From assembly GCA_035441325.1 (NCBI GenBank), contig DAOROA010000012.1, forward strand, positions 20,022 through 84,021: a stretch of DNA of 64,000 nucleotides, read 5' to 3'. The notes under the pieces are model-generated. The model made no database searches. It had not been told where the DNA came from and saw only the letters and a list, made by a program, of their open reading frames with translations. The translations under genes and the position numbers were made by a program. Shown here in pieces: positions 1 through 9,502 of this stretch. Every line of letters starts with the position of its first letter. Position 1 is the first letter of the stretch. Source of the stretch: Competibacter_A sp002352125 (lineage in GTDB: Bacteria; Pseudomonadota; Gammaproteobacteria; Competibacterales; Competibacteraceae).

Positions 1-2
1 GC

Positions 3-1610
3 CTGATGACGCGCTCGATTGGGCCGCAAATCCGCGGCGGCGAGGCGTTGGCGATGGTGCGACTGGCACCGGTGCCGGTGCTGGGGCATGGCGACCGCTT
101 TGACGTGTTGCTAGCGTTGGATTGGCATAATGCCGACCGTTTCGTGGACGAGGTGCCTCTGGACGCCGATAGCTTGATTATCGCCGATGCCGGAGCGGGC
201 GATCCGTCTGCCGCCATTCTCGCTAGCGGTGCGCACCTGGTGACGGTTCCTTTGACCGATCTGGCGGACGATGTGCCAGAAGGGCGATCCAATATCGTCG
301 CCTTGGGTATGTTGGCGCGGCTACTGGCCTTGCCGCTGAAGCCGCTGGCCGCTTTGGTCGTGCGTGCCTTGAACCGCAAGGGACTCGATCCGGTACGCTT
401 GCATCAAACGCTGGCCGTCGGTCACGGCGCCGCCGCCGCGCTGGACGGTTCGATTCGGCCACCACCGTTGGCGACGGATGGCGGGATGCGCTGGTTGCTG
501 ACTGGCAACGAGGCGGCGGCGCTCGGCGCTCTGCGCGGGGGGGTGCGTTTCGCGGCGGTTTATCCCATCACGCCGGCTACCGATCTATCGGAATGGCTGG
601 CGCCGCGGTTGCGGCAGTTGGGCGGCCATCTGATTCAGGCCGAGGACGAAATCGCGGCCCTGAACATGGTGCTGGGCGCAGCCTATGGCGGTATGCCGGC
701 TCTGACCGCAACCTCCGGCCCTGGCTTGGCGCTGATGAGCGAAACTCTCGGCTTGGCGGTGGCCGCCGAAATTCCTGCGGTGATCATCAACGTGATGCGC
801 GGCGGTCCATCCACCGGTATTCCCACCAAATCGGAGCAATCCGACCTCAATATCGCTTTATATGGTTTGCACGGCGATGCCCCGCATCTGGTGCTGGCGC
901 CGAGTTCGGTCAGCGATTGCCTGGCCGTCACCCAATGGGCGGTGCAGTTGGCCGAAGCGCTGCAATGCCCCGCTATCGTGCTGTCCGATCAATTCTTGGG
1001 GCAAAGCCAAACGGTGTGCGACCGGCTGCCCATCGCCGGTGATGGCGAATCGCTGCGCCTGACCGCCAAGATCGTCACCAACTATTACGATCGCTATGCG
1101 GTGACCGCCGATGGCGTTTCGCCCATGTCTTTACCCGGCACGCCGGGCGGACAGTACACGGCCGACGGTCTGGAACACAACGTGCGCGGTGTTCCTTCCA
1201 GTCGGGCCACCGACCATCAGTCTCAACTGGACAAGCGCCGCGACAAGCTGCTGCGTTACGACTATGGACCGATTTGGGCCGAAGTAGAAGGAGACGGCGA
1301 AGCGGCGGTGCTGACTTGGGGATCGACCGCCGCGCCGGTGCGGGAAGCGGCGGCGCTCGCTCGGGCGCAGGGATTGGCGGTGAAGGTGTTGGTGTTACGA
1401 CTGCTATTGCCCGCTCAACCGGCGCGATTGGCGCGACTACTGGAGGGTGTGCGACGGGTGCTGGTGGTCGAGCAGAGCCATTCCCAGCAGTTTTATAGTT
1501 ACCTGAAAGCGCATTACACTTTGCCGGCAGCGGTTCGGGTTCTCGCTCGGCCCGGCCCCTTGTCGATCCGACCGGCAGCGGTACTCGCGCAACTGCTACA
1601 GTGGAGGTGA
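3..1610 (+). CDS. korA: 2-oxoacid:acceptor oxidoreductase, fused gamma/alpha subunit (5' partial)
   Basis: Pyruvate/2-oxoglutarate:ferredoxin oxidoreductase family; with KorB it decarboxylates a 2-oxoacid to acyl-CoA and passes electrons to ferredoxin. The visible protein opens inside the gamma domain at an SIGPQIRGGEA segment, which normally lies a few dozen residues into that domain, so the true start is upstream of the window. The alpha domain begins near residue 160 (LLTGNEAAALGALRGGVRFA) and carries the Y-P-I-T-P pyrimidine-binding signature and the conserved TSGPGLALM segment. Stop is 4 bases before korB, so the two form an operon. Which 2-oxoacid is used cannot be decided from sequence alone. 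Confidence 0.88.
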   Translation: MMTRSIGPQIRGGEALAMVRLAPVPVLGHGDRFDVLLALDWHNADRFVDEVPLDADSLIIADAGAGDPSAAILASGAHLVTVPLTDLADDVPEGRSNIVALGMLARLLALPLKPLAALVVRALNRKGLDPVRLHQTLAVGHGAAAALDGSIRPPPLATDGGMRWLLTGNEAAALGALRGGVRFAAVYPITPATDLSEWLAPRLRQLGGHLIQAEDEIAALNMVLGAAYGGMPALTATSGPGLALMSETLGLAVAAEIPAVIINVMRGGPSTGIPTKSEQSDLNIALYGLHGDAPHLVLAPSSVSDCLAVTQWAVQLAEALQCPAIVLSDQFLGQSQTVCDRLPIAGDGESLRLTAKIVTNYYDRYAVTADGVSPMSLPGTPGGQYTADGLEHNVRGVPSSRATDHQSQLDKRRDKLLRYDYGPIWAEVEGDGEAAVLTWGSTAAPVREAAALARAQGLAVKVLVLRLLLPAQPARLARLLEGVRRVLVVEQSHSQQFYSYLKAHYTLPAAVRVLARPGPLSIRPAAVLAQLLQWR

Positions 1611-1614
1611 ACGC

Positions 1615-2454
1615 ATGGGCAAGCCACAACCGATCATTACCGGCTACTCGGTCAAAGACTACAAGTCCGACGTCAAACCGATCTGGTGTCCCGGCTGCGG
1701 CCATTTCGGCGTGCAGGCGGCGCTGTTCCGCGCTCTGGCCCATCTCGATTTGCCGCCGGAACATGTGACGATCATTTCGGGTATCGGCTGCTCCTCACGG
1801 CTACCGGCCTATACCGAATGCTACGGGTTTCACGGTATCCACGGCCGGGCGTTGCCCCTGGCGACCGGGTTGAAACTGGCCCGTCCCGAGTTGACGGTGA
1901 TCGTGGCCAGCGGCGACGGCGATGCTTTTTCCATCGGCGGCAACCATTTTTTACACGCGTGTCGGCGCAATGTGGATCTGACCTGCATCATCATGGACAA
2001 CGAAGTGTACGGCATGACCAAGGGCCAGCCGTCGCCGACCACCGCATCCGATTGGGACAGCAAGCTCGCACCGAGCGGTACCCACGTTCGCCCTTTGCAG
2101 CCTCTGGCGGTGGCGTTGGCCGCCGGGGCAGGATTCATCGCTCGCGGGTTTTCCGGCGATCCGAACGGCACGGCCCGGTTGTTGGTCGAAGCGATCCGCC
2201 ATCCCGGTTTTGCCTTGGTGCATGTTCTCAGCCCCTGCGTGACCTACCGCCCCGAAGAAAAACTGTGGAAGCAGCAGGTGCACAGCATCGAGATGGAACC
2301 GACTGCCGAGTTGGCCGAAGCCGCTCGGCGGTTGTTTACCGACGACGGGTTGAGCACCGGCATTTTTTATCGAGCTACGCTGCCGCCGTATCCGGTTACC
2401 AGCCAGACCAGGAGCGACGATTTGTCCGTCATCGAAGCCGAGTTCGTGCTATGA
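1615..2454 (+). CDS. korB: 2-oxoacid:acceptor oxidoreductase, beta (TPP) subunit
   Basis: Thiamine diphosphate-binding partner of the preceding alpha subunit. The 279-residue length is normal. The CPGCGHFG motif lies near residue 24 and the TPP/Mg motif GDGDAFSIGGNHF near residue 101, followed by the conserved MDNEVYGMTKGQPSPTT segment. No separate ferredoxin-like delta subunit is seen, which matches the two-subunit KorAB type found in aerobes as well as anaerobes. Cytoplasmic. Start is ATG just after the korA stop. Confidence 0.9.
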   Translation: MGKPQPIITGYSVKDYKSDVKPIWCPGCGHFGVQAALFRALAHLDLPPEHVTIISGIGCSSRLPAYTECYGFHGIHGRALPLATGLKLARPELTVIVASGDGDAFSIGGNHFLHACRRNVDLTCIIMDNEVYGMTKGQPSPTTASDWDSKLAPSGTHVRPLQPLAVALAAGAGFIARGFSGDPNGTARLLVEAIRHPGFALVHVLSPCVTYRPEEKLWKQQVHSIEMEPTAELAEAARRLFTDDGLSTGIFYRATLPPYPVTSQTRSDDLSVIEAEFVL

Positions 2455-2588
2455 CTGCGGCTGTCGGATTTAACCTGTTTGCTGCGGTACGGAGTCGCCG
2501 GGAAAACCTTGCGGCGACAATGGCGCATCGGGCGAGAGAATCGGGTTAAAGCTTTCGAATATTCGGCGAGTGACCTGGAGAGCATGTC

Positions 2589-3710
2589 ATGCTGATCGGT
2601 GTGCCGAAGGAAATCAAAACCCACGAATATCGGGTCGGGATGACGCCAGGTGGCGTGCGTGAGGCGGTGCGCCACGGTCATGCCGTGCTGGTGGAAACCG
2701 GCGCCGGAGCGGGCATTGGCCTGGACGATTCGAGTTACGAAAAGGCGGGCGCCCAGATTGCCGCCACGGCAGAGGACGTGTTCGCTCAGGCGGAGTTGAT
2801 CGTCAAGGTCAAGGAACCGCAGCCGGTCGAGTGTCCCCGTCTGCGGGAAGGACAAACACTGTTTACCTATCTGCATCTGGCCCCCGATCCCGAGCAGGCC
2901 AGAGGGTTGTTGGCTTCCGGTTGCACCGCCATCGCCTACGAAACCGTCACCGACCCGCGCGGCCGCTTGCCGCTGCTGGCGCCGATGAGCGAGGTCGCCG
3001 GGCGGATGGCGATCCAGGCCGGCGCGCGTTGTCTGGAAAAATCTCAAGGTGGCAGCGGTACGCTGTTGGGCGGAGTGCCGGGCGTGTTGCCGGGCAAAGT
3101 CGCGATCTTGGGCGGCGGCGTGGTCGGCACCAGTGCCGCGCGGATGGCGGTCGGCCTGGGAGCGCGGGTGACGGTGCTCGACCGCGCATTGGCGCGGCTG
3201 CGGGAACTGGACGATCTGTTTCAAGGCCGCTTGTTGACCCGTTTTGCCACGCTCGAAGCGATCGAGGAGGAAGTGTTAACGGCCGATCTGACGGTCGGCG
3301 CGGTGCTGATTCCTGGTGCCGCAGCCCCCAAGCTGGTGCCGCGAGCGATGCTGGCGGCGATGAAGCCGGGTTCGGTGCTGGTGGATGTCTCCATCGATCA
3401 GGGCGGTTGCTTCGAGACTTCGCGGCCGACCACCCATGCCGATCCGACTTACCTCATCGATGGAGTGGTGCATTACTGCGTGGCCAATATGCCCGGCGCC
3501 GTCGCCCGGACTTCGACGTTTGCCCTCAACAACGCAACTCTGCCGTATGTGTTGCAACTGGCCGACCAAGGTGTCGTTGCTGCGCTGCGTGCCGATCCGC
3601 ATCTGTGCGCCGGTTTGAACGTCCATCGCGGCCGGATCACCTACCCGGCGGTGGCGCTGGCGCTGGGTTACGACTCTCTTTCGCCCGAAGACGCACTATC
3701 CCTATCCTAG
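2589..3710 (+). CDS. ald: Alanine dehydrogenase
   Basis: NAD-dependent interconversion of L-alanine with pyruvate and ammonia. The protein is 373 residues, the family length. It opens with the conserved MLIGVPKEIKTHEYRVG segment, has the substrate-binding KVKEP motif near residue 75, and an NAD-binding Rossmann GGGVVGTSAA near residue 177. It follows korB by 134 bases on the same strand, which links pyruvate supply and use, but separate promoters are possible. A GGAG Shine-Dalgarno lies just before the ATG. Confidence 0.92.
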   Translation: MLIGVPKEIKTHEYRVGMTPGGVREAVRHGHAVLVETGAGAGIGLDDSSYEKAGAQIAATAEDVFAQAELIVKVKEPQPVECPRLREGQTLFTYLHLAPDPEQARGLLASGCTAIAYETVTDPRGRLPLLAPMSEVAGRMAIQAGARCLEKSQGGSGTLLGGVPGVLPGKVAILGGGVVGTSAARMAVGLGARVTVLDRALARLRELDDLFQGRLLTRFATLEAIEEEVLTADLTVGAVLIPGAAAPKLVPRAMLAAMKPGSVLVDVSIDQGGCFETSRPTTHADPTYLIDGVVHYCVANMPGAVARTSTFALNNATLPYVLQLADQGVVAALRADPHLCAGLNVHRGRITYPAVALALGYDSLSPEDALSLS

Positions 3711-3800
3711 ATCGAACGAGCCGCTGTCTGGCGGGTGACGAGTGCCCGCCGTACCGGTACAATTTCATCTTTTGCCAACACGGCGCGGAAGATGGCGGTC

Positions 3801-4899
3801 ATGCAAGAACTCAATCCCTATTTCAACCAGATCGGCGACTTGCGGGGGCGCTGCGCGTCTCTGAGGGGGTATCTTTGACTTCGAAACCAAGCGCGAGCGA
3901 CTGATCGAAGTCAACCGGGAGTTGCAGGAGCCGAATGTCTGGAACAATCCCGAACGAGCGCAAGCGCTCGGCAAGGAACGTGCCCAGTTGGAAGTAGTGG
4001 TTGAGCGATTGGAACGCCTTGACCGGGGTTTGAACGAAGTCGCCGAACTGCTGACGCTGGCCGGCGAGGAAGGCGACGAGGCGGCGGTGACCGAGGTCGT
4101 GCGGGATCTGGAAGGCTATGCTCGCGTGGTGGCCGATCTGGAATTCCAGCGGATGTTTGCCGGCGAGCTGGATCCCAGCAATGCTTTTCTCGATATCCAG
4201 GCCGGTTCCGGTGGCACCGAGGCGCAAGACTGGGCGGAAATGCTGCTGCGGATGTACTTGCGCTGGGGCGAGCGGCGCGGTTTCAAAACCGAATTGCTGG
4301 AAGTGTCGCCGGGCGAAGTGGCCGGCATCAAGAGCGCCAGCGTCGGTTTCGAAGGCAGCTACGCCTACGGTTGGTTGCGCACCGAAACCGGCGTTCACCG
4401 CCTGGTGCGCAAATCGCCGTTCGATTCCGGCAATCGCCGGCACACCTCGTTCGCGGCGGTGTTCGTCTCGCCGGAGGTGGACGACAATATCGAGGTGGAT
4501 ATCAATCCGGCGGATTTGCGGGTCGATGTCTATCGCGCCTCCGGGGCCGGCGGCCAGCACGTCAACCGTACCGAATCGGCGGTGCGGATCACGCACTTGC
4601 CGACCAATATCGTCGTGCAGTGTCAGAACGACCGTTCCCAGCATAAAAACCGCTCCACGGCCATGAAGCAACTCAAGGCCAAGCTGTACGAGCTGGAATT
4701 GCAGAAGCGCAACGCCAAGGCCCAGGCGGTGGAAGACACCAAATCCGATATCGGCTGGGGCAGCCAAATCCGCTCCTACGTGCTGGATCAGTCACGTATC
4801 AAGGATTTGCGTACCGGCGTCGAGACCGGCAATACTCAGGCGGTTTTGGACGGCGATTTGGACGATTTCATCGAGGCCAGCTTAAAGAGCGGGTTGTAA
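3801..4899 (+). CDS. prfB: Peptide chain release factor 2 (programmed +1 frameshift)
   Basis: RF2 reads UAA and UGA stop codons. Translation starts at ATG 3801 (GGAAG nine bases upstream), runs 25 codons (MQELNPYFNQIGDLRGRCAS, LRGYL) to an in-frame TGA at 3876-3878, then continues in the +1 frame from GAC at 3877 to 4899, giving about 365 residues. The GGQ catalytic motif is present (ASGAGGQHVNRTE). The intact class-I RF fold and the lysS gene downstream are typical of Gammaproteobacteria. A start at ATG 3792 is possible but leaves no room for its ribosome site. Confidence 0.95.
3862..3879 (+). promoter_or_regulatory. RF2 autoregulatory +1 frameshift site
   Basis: The sequence AGGGGGTATCTTTGAC ends in CTT TGA C, the canonical slippery codon plus weak stop context, with an internal Shine-Dalgarno-like AGGGGG three bases before CTT. 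Low RF2 slows termination at TGA (3876-3878) and lets the ribosome shift +1, so the gene senses its own product. Confidence 0.95.
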
Positions 4900-4910
4900 T
4901 TTTTCTGGTG

Positions 4911-4945
4911 CGAAAATTTCCCCGTTTTCGAGATTTTCTTTTTTT
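4911..4945 (+). terminator. Possible terminator after prfB
   Basis: CGAAAA (4911-4916) can pair with TTTTCG (4925-4930) around an 8-base loop, followed by a T-rich run from 4935. The stem is short and AT-rich and the T-run starts several bases after it, so this is only a weak candidate. The prfB-lysS gap is 151 bases. Confidence 0.35.
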
Positions 4946-5050
4946 GTGTTTTTGGCGATTGGAAGGATCGGGCTTGGTTCCTGGTTTTCCGAAGAACGTT
5001 GAAATCGGTGTGTAACATTTTGTCGCCAGCGGCGTAACTTAGCGTAAAGA

Positions 5051-6550
5051 ATGATGGACTCCCCCGAAGAATTTTTCGACGAAAACAAGTTGATCGCTCT
5101 GCGCCGCCAGAAGCTCGCCGAGTTGCGTCAGATTGGCAACGCCTACCCCACCGATTTCCGCCGTGACGCCTTGGCGGCGGACCTGTGCGCCGCTTATGGC
5201 GACAAGGAAAACGTCGCGTTGGAGGCGGAACATCGGCGAGTTCGCGTCGCCGGGCGGATGCTAGCCAAGCGGATCATGGGCAAAGCCAGCTTTGCCCGGT
5301 TGCGCGATATGTCCGGCGATATCCAACTGTTCGTCCAGAAGAACGCTCTACCCGAAGGGCTGTACGAGGATTTCAAGGGCTGGGACTTGGGCGACATTCT
5401 TGGCGCGGAAGGGGTGATTTTCAAAACCAAAACCGGCGAGCTGTCGGTCAAGGTCGATACTCTGCGATTGTTGACCAAATCGCTGCGCCCCTTGCCGGAG
5501 AAGTTTCACGGGCTGGCCGATCAGGAAACCCGCTACCGGCAGCGTTACGTGGACCTGATCATGAACGAGTCCACTCGCGCGACTTTCAAACTGCGTTCCG
5601 CCGTGGTCGCGCACATTCGCGACTTTTTCAATCGGCGCGATTTCCTGGAAGTCGAGACGCCGATGATGCAGCCGATTCCCGGCGGTGCAGCAGCCCGGCC
5701 CTTCATCACCCATCACAACGCGCTGGACATGCAACTGTACCTGCGCATCGCCCCGGAACTGTATCTGAAACGGCTGGTGGTGGGCGGTTTCGAGAAGGTC
5801 TACGAGATCAACCGCAATTTCCGCAACGAGGGATTATCCACCCGGCATAATCCCGAATTTACCATGCTGGAGTTTTATCAGGCGTATGCGGATTACCGCG
5901 ACCTGATGGACCTGACCGAGGAACTCCTGCGCGGCATGGCGCAAGCTCTGTTGGGTACCGCGACCATTTTGTATCAGGGCGAACGTTACGATTTTGGCCG
6001 GCCTTTCCGGCGGCTAACGGTCAAGGAAGCGATCCTGTCTTTCAATCCGGCCATCGACGCCGCCCAACTGGACGATTTGACCGGCGCCCGCCGAATCGCC
6101 GAGGGATTGGGCTTAAAAGTTCAGCCGGACCACGGTTTGGGCCGAGTGCAACTGGATATCTTCGAGCAGACGGTCGAGCACCAATTGCGCGATCCGACTT
6201 TTATTACCGCCTATCCGACCGAAGTATCGCCGCTGGCCCGCCGCAACGACGCCGATCCGGCGATCACTGACCGCTTCGAGTTGTTCGTGGGCGGGCGGGA
6301 GATCGCCAACGGTTTTTCCGAGTTGAACGATCCCGAGGATCAGGCGGAGCGGTTTCGCAAACAAGCGGAAGCGAAAGCCGCTGGCGACCACGAAGCGATG
6401 CACTACGACGCCGATTACATCCGGGCGCTGGAATACGGCCTGCCGCCGACGGCGGGAGAGGGGATCGGCATCGACCGGCTGGTGATGCTGTTCGCCGATG
6501 CGCCTTCGATTCGAGACGTGTTGCTGTTTCCGCACCTGCGGCCGGAGTGA
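5051..6550 (+). CDS. lysS: Lysyl-tRNA synthetase, class II
   Basis: Charges tRNA-Lys. 499 residues, the bacterial class II length. N-terminal OB-fold anticodon-binding domain (about residues 55-140, GRMLAKRIMGKASFARLRD), class II motif 1 near FLEVETPMMQPIPGGA, motif 2 at FRNEGLSTRHNPEFTMLE, and motif 3 in GEGIGIDRLVML near the C terminus. Position after prfB is the usual gammaproteobacterial order. Confidence 0.96.
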   Translation: MMDSPEEFFDENKLIALRRQKLAELRQIGNAYPTDFRRDALAADLCAAYGDKENVALEAEHRRVRVAGRMLAKRIMGKASFARLRDMSGDIQLFVQKNALPEGLYEDFKGWDLGDILGAEGVIFKTKTGELSVKVDTLRLLTKSLRPLPEKFHGLADQETRYRQRYVDLIMNESTRATFKLRSAVVAHIRDFFNRRDFLEVETPMMQPIPGGAAARPFITHHNALDMQLYLRIAPELYLKRLVVGGFEKVYEINRNFRNEGLSTRHNPEFTMLEFYQAYADYRDLMDLTEELLRGMAQALLGTATILYQGERYDFGRPFRRLTVKEAILSFNPAIDAAQLDDLTGARRIAEGLGLKVQPDHGLGRVQLDIFEQTVEHQLRDPTFITAYPTEVSPLARRNDADPAITDRFELFVGGREIANGFSELNDPEDQAERFRKQAEAKAAGDHEAMHYDADYIRALEYGLPPTAGEGIGIDRLVMLFADAPSIRDVLLFPHLRPE

Positions 6551-7019
6551 TCGAAGTCCCACGAGCCGGCGTGGCGTAAGCGGTTTGGGGATTCCGGGAC
6601 CGGGTTCGGGATTTGCCAAGCGGCCTACGGCGGCAAGGCGTCGCAGAATCAGCCCGTCCCATTCTTTCGTTCTTCGTGCCACTGTAACGGCTGGCACAAT
6701 CCGCGTGACACAGAATGTTGCGATTTTTTCGCGACGGTTTTGCGCGGTGCTCGATGTCGGCCGGTCCGTGCCGCTTTTATCGGTTTATTTTCTTTTTAAA
6801 AGAAAGGTCTATCTTAGATCGCCATCATACGCGCACGTTGGCGCGCTTTTTGACTCTCCTCAAAGTCGGCATCGGCGAATCCGCTGATGAACCGAAGCCA
6901 ATAAAACGATTGCCGAGCGTTTCGGGGATTACCCAGTCCGCTCAAAGGCAGCACCCTGCCACTGGCGGGGAAATGATGCGGAACGATCCGTACCCCGCAA
7001 CCCTAAGAGGAGGTCAACC
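6551..7019 (+). promoter_or_regulatory. 469-base leader region of the alcohol dehydrogenase/mycofactocin cluster
   Basis: No convincing gene is seen. A partial inverted repeat TGTTGCG (6716-6722) and CGCGACG (6730-6736), five of seven positions complementary, lies about 100 bases upstream of a -24/-12-like element at 6839-6854 (TGGCGCG, four bases, TTGA). Its -12 half has GA in place of the usual GC, so it is imperfect. A strong ribosome site AGGAGGT (7008-7014) precedes the GTG start at 7020. A sigma-54 activator gene ends the cluster, which is why this region was read for such sites. Confidence 0.35.
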
Positions 7020-8282
7020 GTGGAAGCTCATAAACTCTGGCAGTTCCCGATCAAGGAATTTCACCGTATCCCGCGCGGGCTGCTCGGCCCTGGTGCTTAC
7101 GAAATGATCGGCGTGGAGGCCAAAAAGCTTGGCTTCAAGCGTTGTCTGGTTTCGACATCCGGCCTGCGTGGCACCGGCATCGTCGAGGATATCGTCGGCA
7201 AGATCAAATACCGCGACATCGACGTGGTGCTCTATGACAAGATCGAATCCAATCCCAAGGATTACAATGTCATGGATATCGCCGACCTTTATAAGCGCGA
7301 GAAATGCGATAGTTTCATCTCCATCGGCGGCGGCAGCGTAACCGACGCCACCAAGGGCGCGCGGATCGTAGTTTCCCACGATGGCCGCAACGTCAATGAG
7401 TTCGACGGCTTCAACAAATCGGACAATCCGAACAATCCGCCGCACATCGCCGTCAATACCACCGCCGGCACCGGCTCCGAGACCAGTTGGGCCTACGTCA
7501 TTACCGACACCACTTCGGAAAAAGCGCCCTACAAGTGGCTCGGCATGGACGAAAACGTCCCGGTAACGCTGAGCATCAACGATCCGGTGCTGCATTTCTC
7601 GATGCCTGCCGACTTGACCGCCTACTGCGGCTTCGACGTGCTGGCGCACGCTTCCGAGCCCTACGTCTCGCGGATCGACTTCATGCCGAGCTTGGGCAGC
7701 GCGCTGTTGGGTATCGAACTGGTGGCGCAAAACCTGCGGCGTGCGGTGTTCGAACCGCTGAACTACGAAGCCCGCCTCAACATGATGTACGCCTCCTACA
7801 TTTCGGCGCAGGCGTTCAACAGCGGTGGTCTTGGCATCATCCATTCCATCTCTCACGCGGTGAGCGCCTTCTACGACTCGCATCATGGCCTGAACAATGC
7901 GATCGCTCTGCCCCGCGTTTGGGAGTTCAACATGCCGACCAACTACAAGCGCTTCCGCGATATCGCCAAGGCGATGGGCGAAAACGTGGACGGTTTATCG
8001 GATGTTTCCGCCGCCGAACGGGCTATCGAGGCGGCGATCCGCTTGAGCAAGGATGTGCAAATCCCCGCTAATTTCGTCAGCGTGGGCGCCTACACCAAGT
8101 CGCAGATGGGTAAGGGCCGCTACGCTGAATTGAGCAGCGCCAAAGTCGCCGGCGATGATCGCGATGTCGATCGCATCACCCGGCATGTGCTCGGCGACGG
8201 CTCGACACCGGGCAACGCTCGTGACTGTAGCTACGAGTCCGTGGCACCAGTCGTGCGTCATTCTTTGACCGGCGCCTACTAA
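7020..8282 (+). CDS. NDMA-dependent-type alcohol (methanol) dehydrogenase, iron-containing ADH family
   Basis: Iron/zinc-type group III alcohol dehydrogenase of 420 residues. NAD-binding GGGSVTDATKGA lies near residue 102. Metal-ligand segments are DLTAYCGFDVLAHASEP (Asp and His, about residues 196-212) and GGLGIIHSISHAVSAF with the following HHGLNNA. The start is GTG with an excellent AGGAGGT five bases upstream. The sequence resembles the nicotinoprotein methanol dehydrogenases that hold NAD tightly and need an external acceptor (the dye NDMA in vitro, mycofactocin in vivo). The mycofactocin genes downstream strongly support that reading. Substrate could be methanol, ethanol or another short alcohol. 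Confidence 0.88.
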   Translation: MEAHKLWQFPIKEFHRIPRGLLGPGAYEMIGVEAKKLGFKRCLVSTSGLRGTGIVEDIVGKIKYRDIDVVLYDKIESNPKDYNVMDIADLYKREKCDSFISIGGGSVTDATKGARIVVSHDGRNVNEFDGFNKSDNPNNPPHIAVNTTAGTGSETSWAYVITDTTSEKAPYKWLGMDENVPVTLSINDPVLHFSMPADLTAYCGFDVLAHASEPYVSRIDFMPSLGSALLGIELVAQNLRRAVFEPLNYEARLNMMYASYISAQAFNSGGLGIIHSISHAVSAFYDSHHGLNNAIALPRVWEFNMPTNYKRFRDIAKAMGENVDGLSDVSAAERAIEAAIRLSKDVQIPANFVSVGAYTKSQMGKGRYAELSSAKVAGDDRDVDRITRHVLGDGSTPGNARDCSYESVAPVVRHSLTGAY

Positions 8283-8377
8283 AAACAGGTTGCGATTGGT
8301 CTAAGATTTTCACACGAGTGGTTCGCTGAAGGCTTGGTTCGTCGTTCTCGACGGACCAAGGCTGGTGGAGTCGGCGC

Positions 8378-9259
8378 ATGTTCGAATCGATCGAGCAAAC
8401 CATCGCGCGCTTGCGCGAGCAGCAGTATATCTGCGACCGCAAACTGGCGACCGTCGTCTTTCTGGCCTTGCAAATGCGAAAGCCGATCCTGATCGAAGGA
8501 CCGGCCGGCGTCGGCAAGACCGAATTGGCAAAGGTGGTATCCGCTGCCTTGGGGCGCGCGCTGATCCGGTTGCAATGCTACGGCGGGTTGGACGAAGCCC
8601 ACGCTCTGTACGAGTGGGAGTACGGCAAGCAACTGCTCTACACGCAGATCCTGCGCGACAAGATCGGCCAACTGTTCGACGGCATCGATGGCCTGCACGA
8701 TGCGGTCGCACGCCTGGATCTGCACGAGGACGTGTTTTTTTCCGAACGCTTCCTGGTGCGCCGCCCCATCCTCCAGGCCATCGACTCCCCCGATCCGGTG
8801 GTGCTGCTGATCGACGAACTCGACCGGGCCGAGGAGCAATTCGAAGCGTTTTTGTTGGAAGTGCTGAGCGATTTCCAGGTCACCGTGCCGGAGATCGGCA
8901 CCGTCACGGCCAAGACCGTTCCCTTCGTCGTCATCACCAGCAACAACACCCGCGATTTGAGCGATGCCCTCAAGCGTCGCTGCCTGCATCTGTTCATCGA
9001 CTATCCCGACGAACGGCGGGAACTGGAAATCGTTCGCCTGAAAGTCCCGGCGCTGCGCGAAACCCTGGCCGAGCAGGTGATCGCGGTGATCCGCCGCTTG
9101 CGCGCGCTGGATTTGCGCAAGGCACCCAGCATCAGCGAGACGCTGGATTGGGCGCGCGCGCTGGTGCTGCTCGACGCCGACGCCCTGACGCCCGCTTTGC
9201 TGGAGGAAACGCTGCATTTGCTGGTCAAGTACGAGCGCGACACCCAGCGGGTCAACGAG
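8378..9259 (+). CDS. MoxR/CoxD-like AAA+ ATPase (3' end lost in assembly gap)
   Basis: The 294 visible residues form a MoxR-type AAA+ ATPase: Walker A GPAGVGKTEL near residue 47, Walker B VVLLIDELDRAEEQFEAF near residue 144, and sensor/arginine-finger region TSNNTRDLSDALKRRC near residue 187. Such ATPases pair with a VWA protein as metal-insertion or activation chaperones (CoxD/CoxE, CbbQ/CbbO, NorQ/NorD). The stop codon falls in the run of Ns. An activation role for the neighbouring dehydrogenase is inferred from context only. Confidence 0.85.
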
Positions 9260-9501
9260 NNNNNNNNNNNNNNNNNNNNNNNNNNNNNNNNNNNNNNNNN
9301 NNNNNNNNNNNNNNNNNNNNNNNNNNNNNNNNNNNNNNNNNNNNNNNNNNNNNNNNNNNNNNNNNNNNNNNNNNNNNNNNNNNNNNNNNNNNNNNNNNNN
9401 NNNNNNNNNNNNNNNNNNNNNNNNNNNNNNNNNNNNNNNNNNNNNNNNNNNNNNNNNNNNNNNNNNNNNNNNNNNNNNNNNNNNNNNNNNNNNNNNNNNN
9501 N
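9260..9501. other. Assembly gap (242 Ns)
   Basis: Undetermined bases. Reading frame happens to stay open through the Ns, giving a false 862-residue ORF joining the ATPase and the VWA gene. Gap length is probably an estimate, so frame across it means nothing. Confidence 0.99.
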
Positions 9502-9502
9502 G

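Noticed and set aside
2367..3224. 285-residue minus-strand ORF over korB and ald
   Set aside because: Antisense to conserved ald codons; composition is that of a shadow frame.
6692..6706. Sigma-54 promoter at TGGCACAATCCGCGT
   Set aside because: The -24 half is perfect but the -12 GC is missing at the required spacing. Nearby TTGC at 6718 is out of register by one base.
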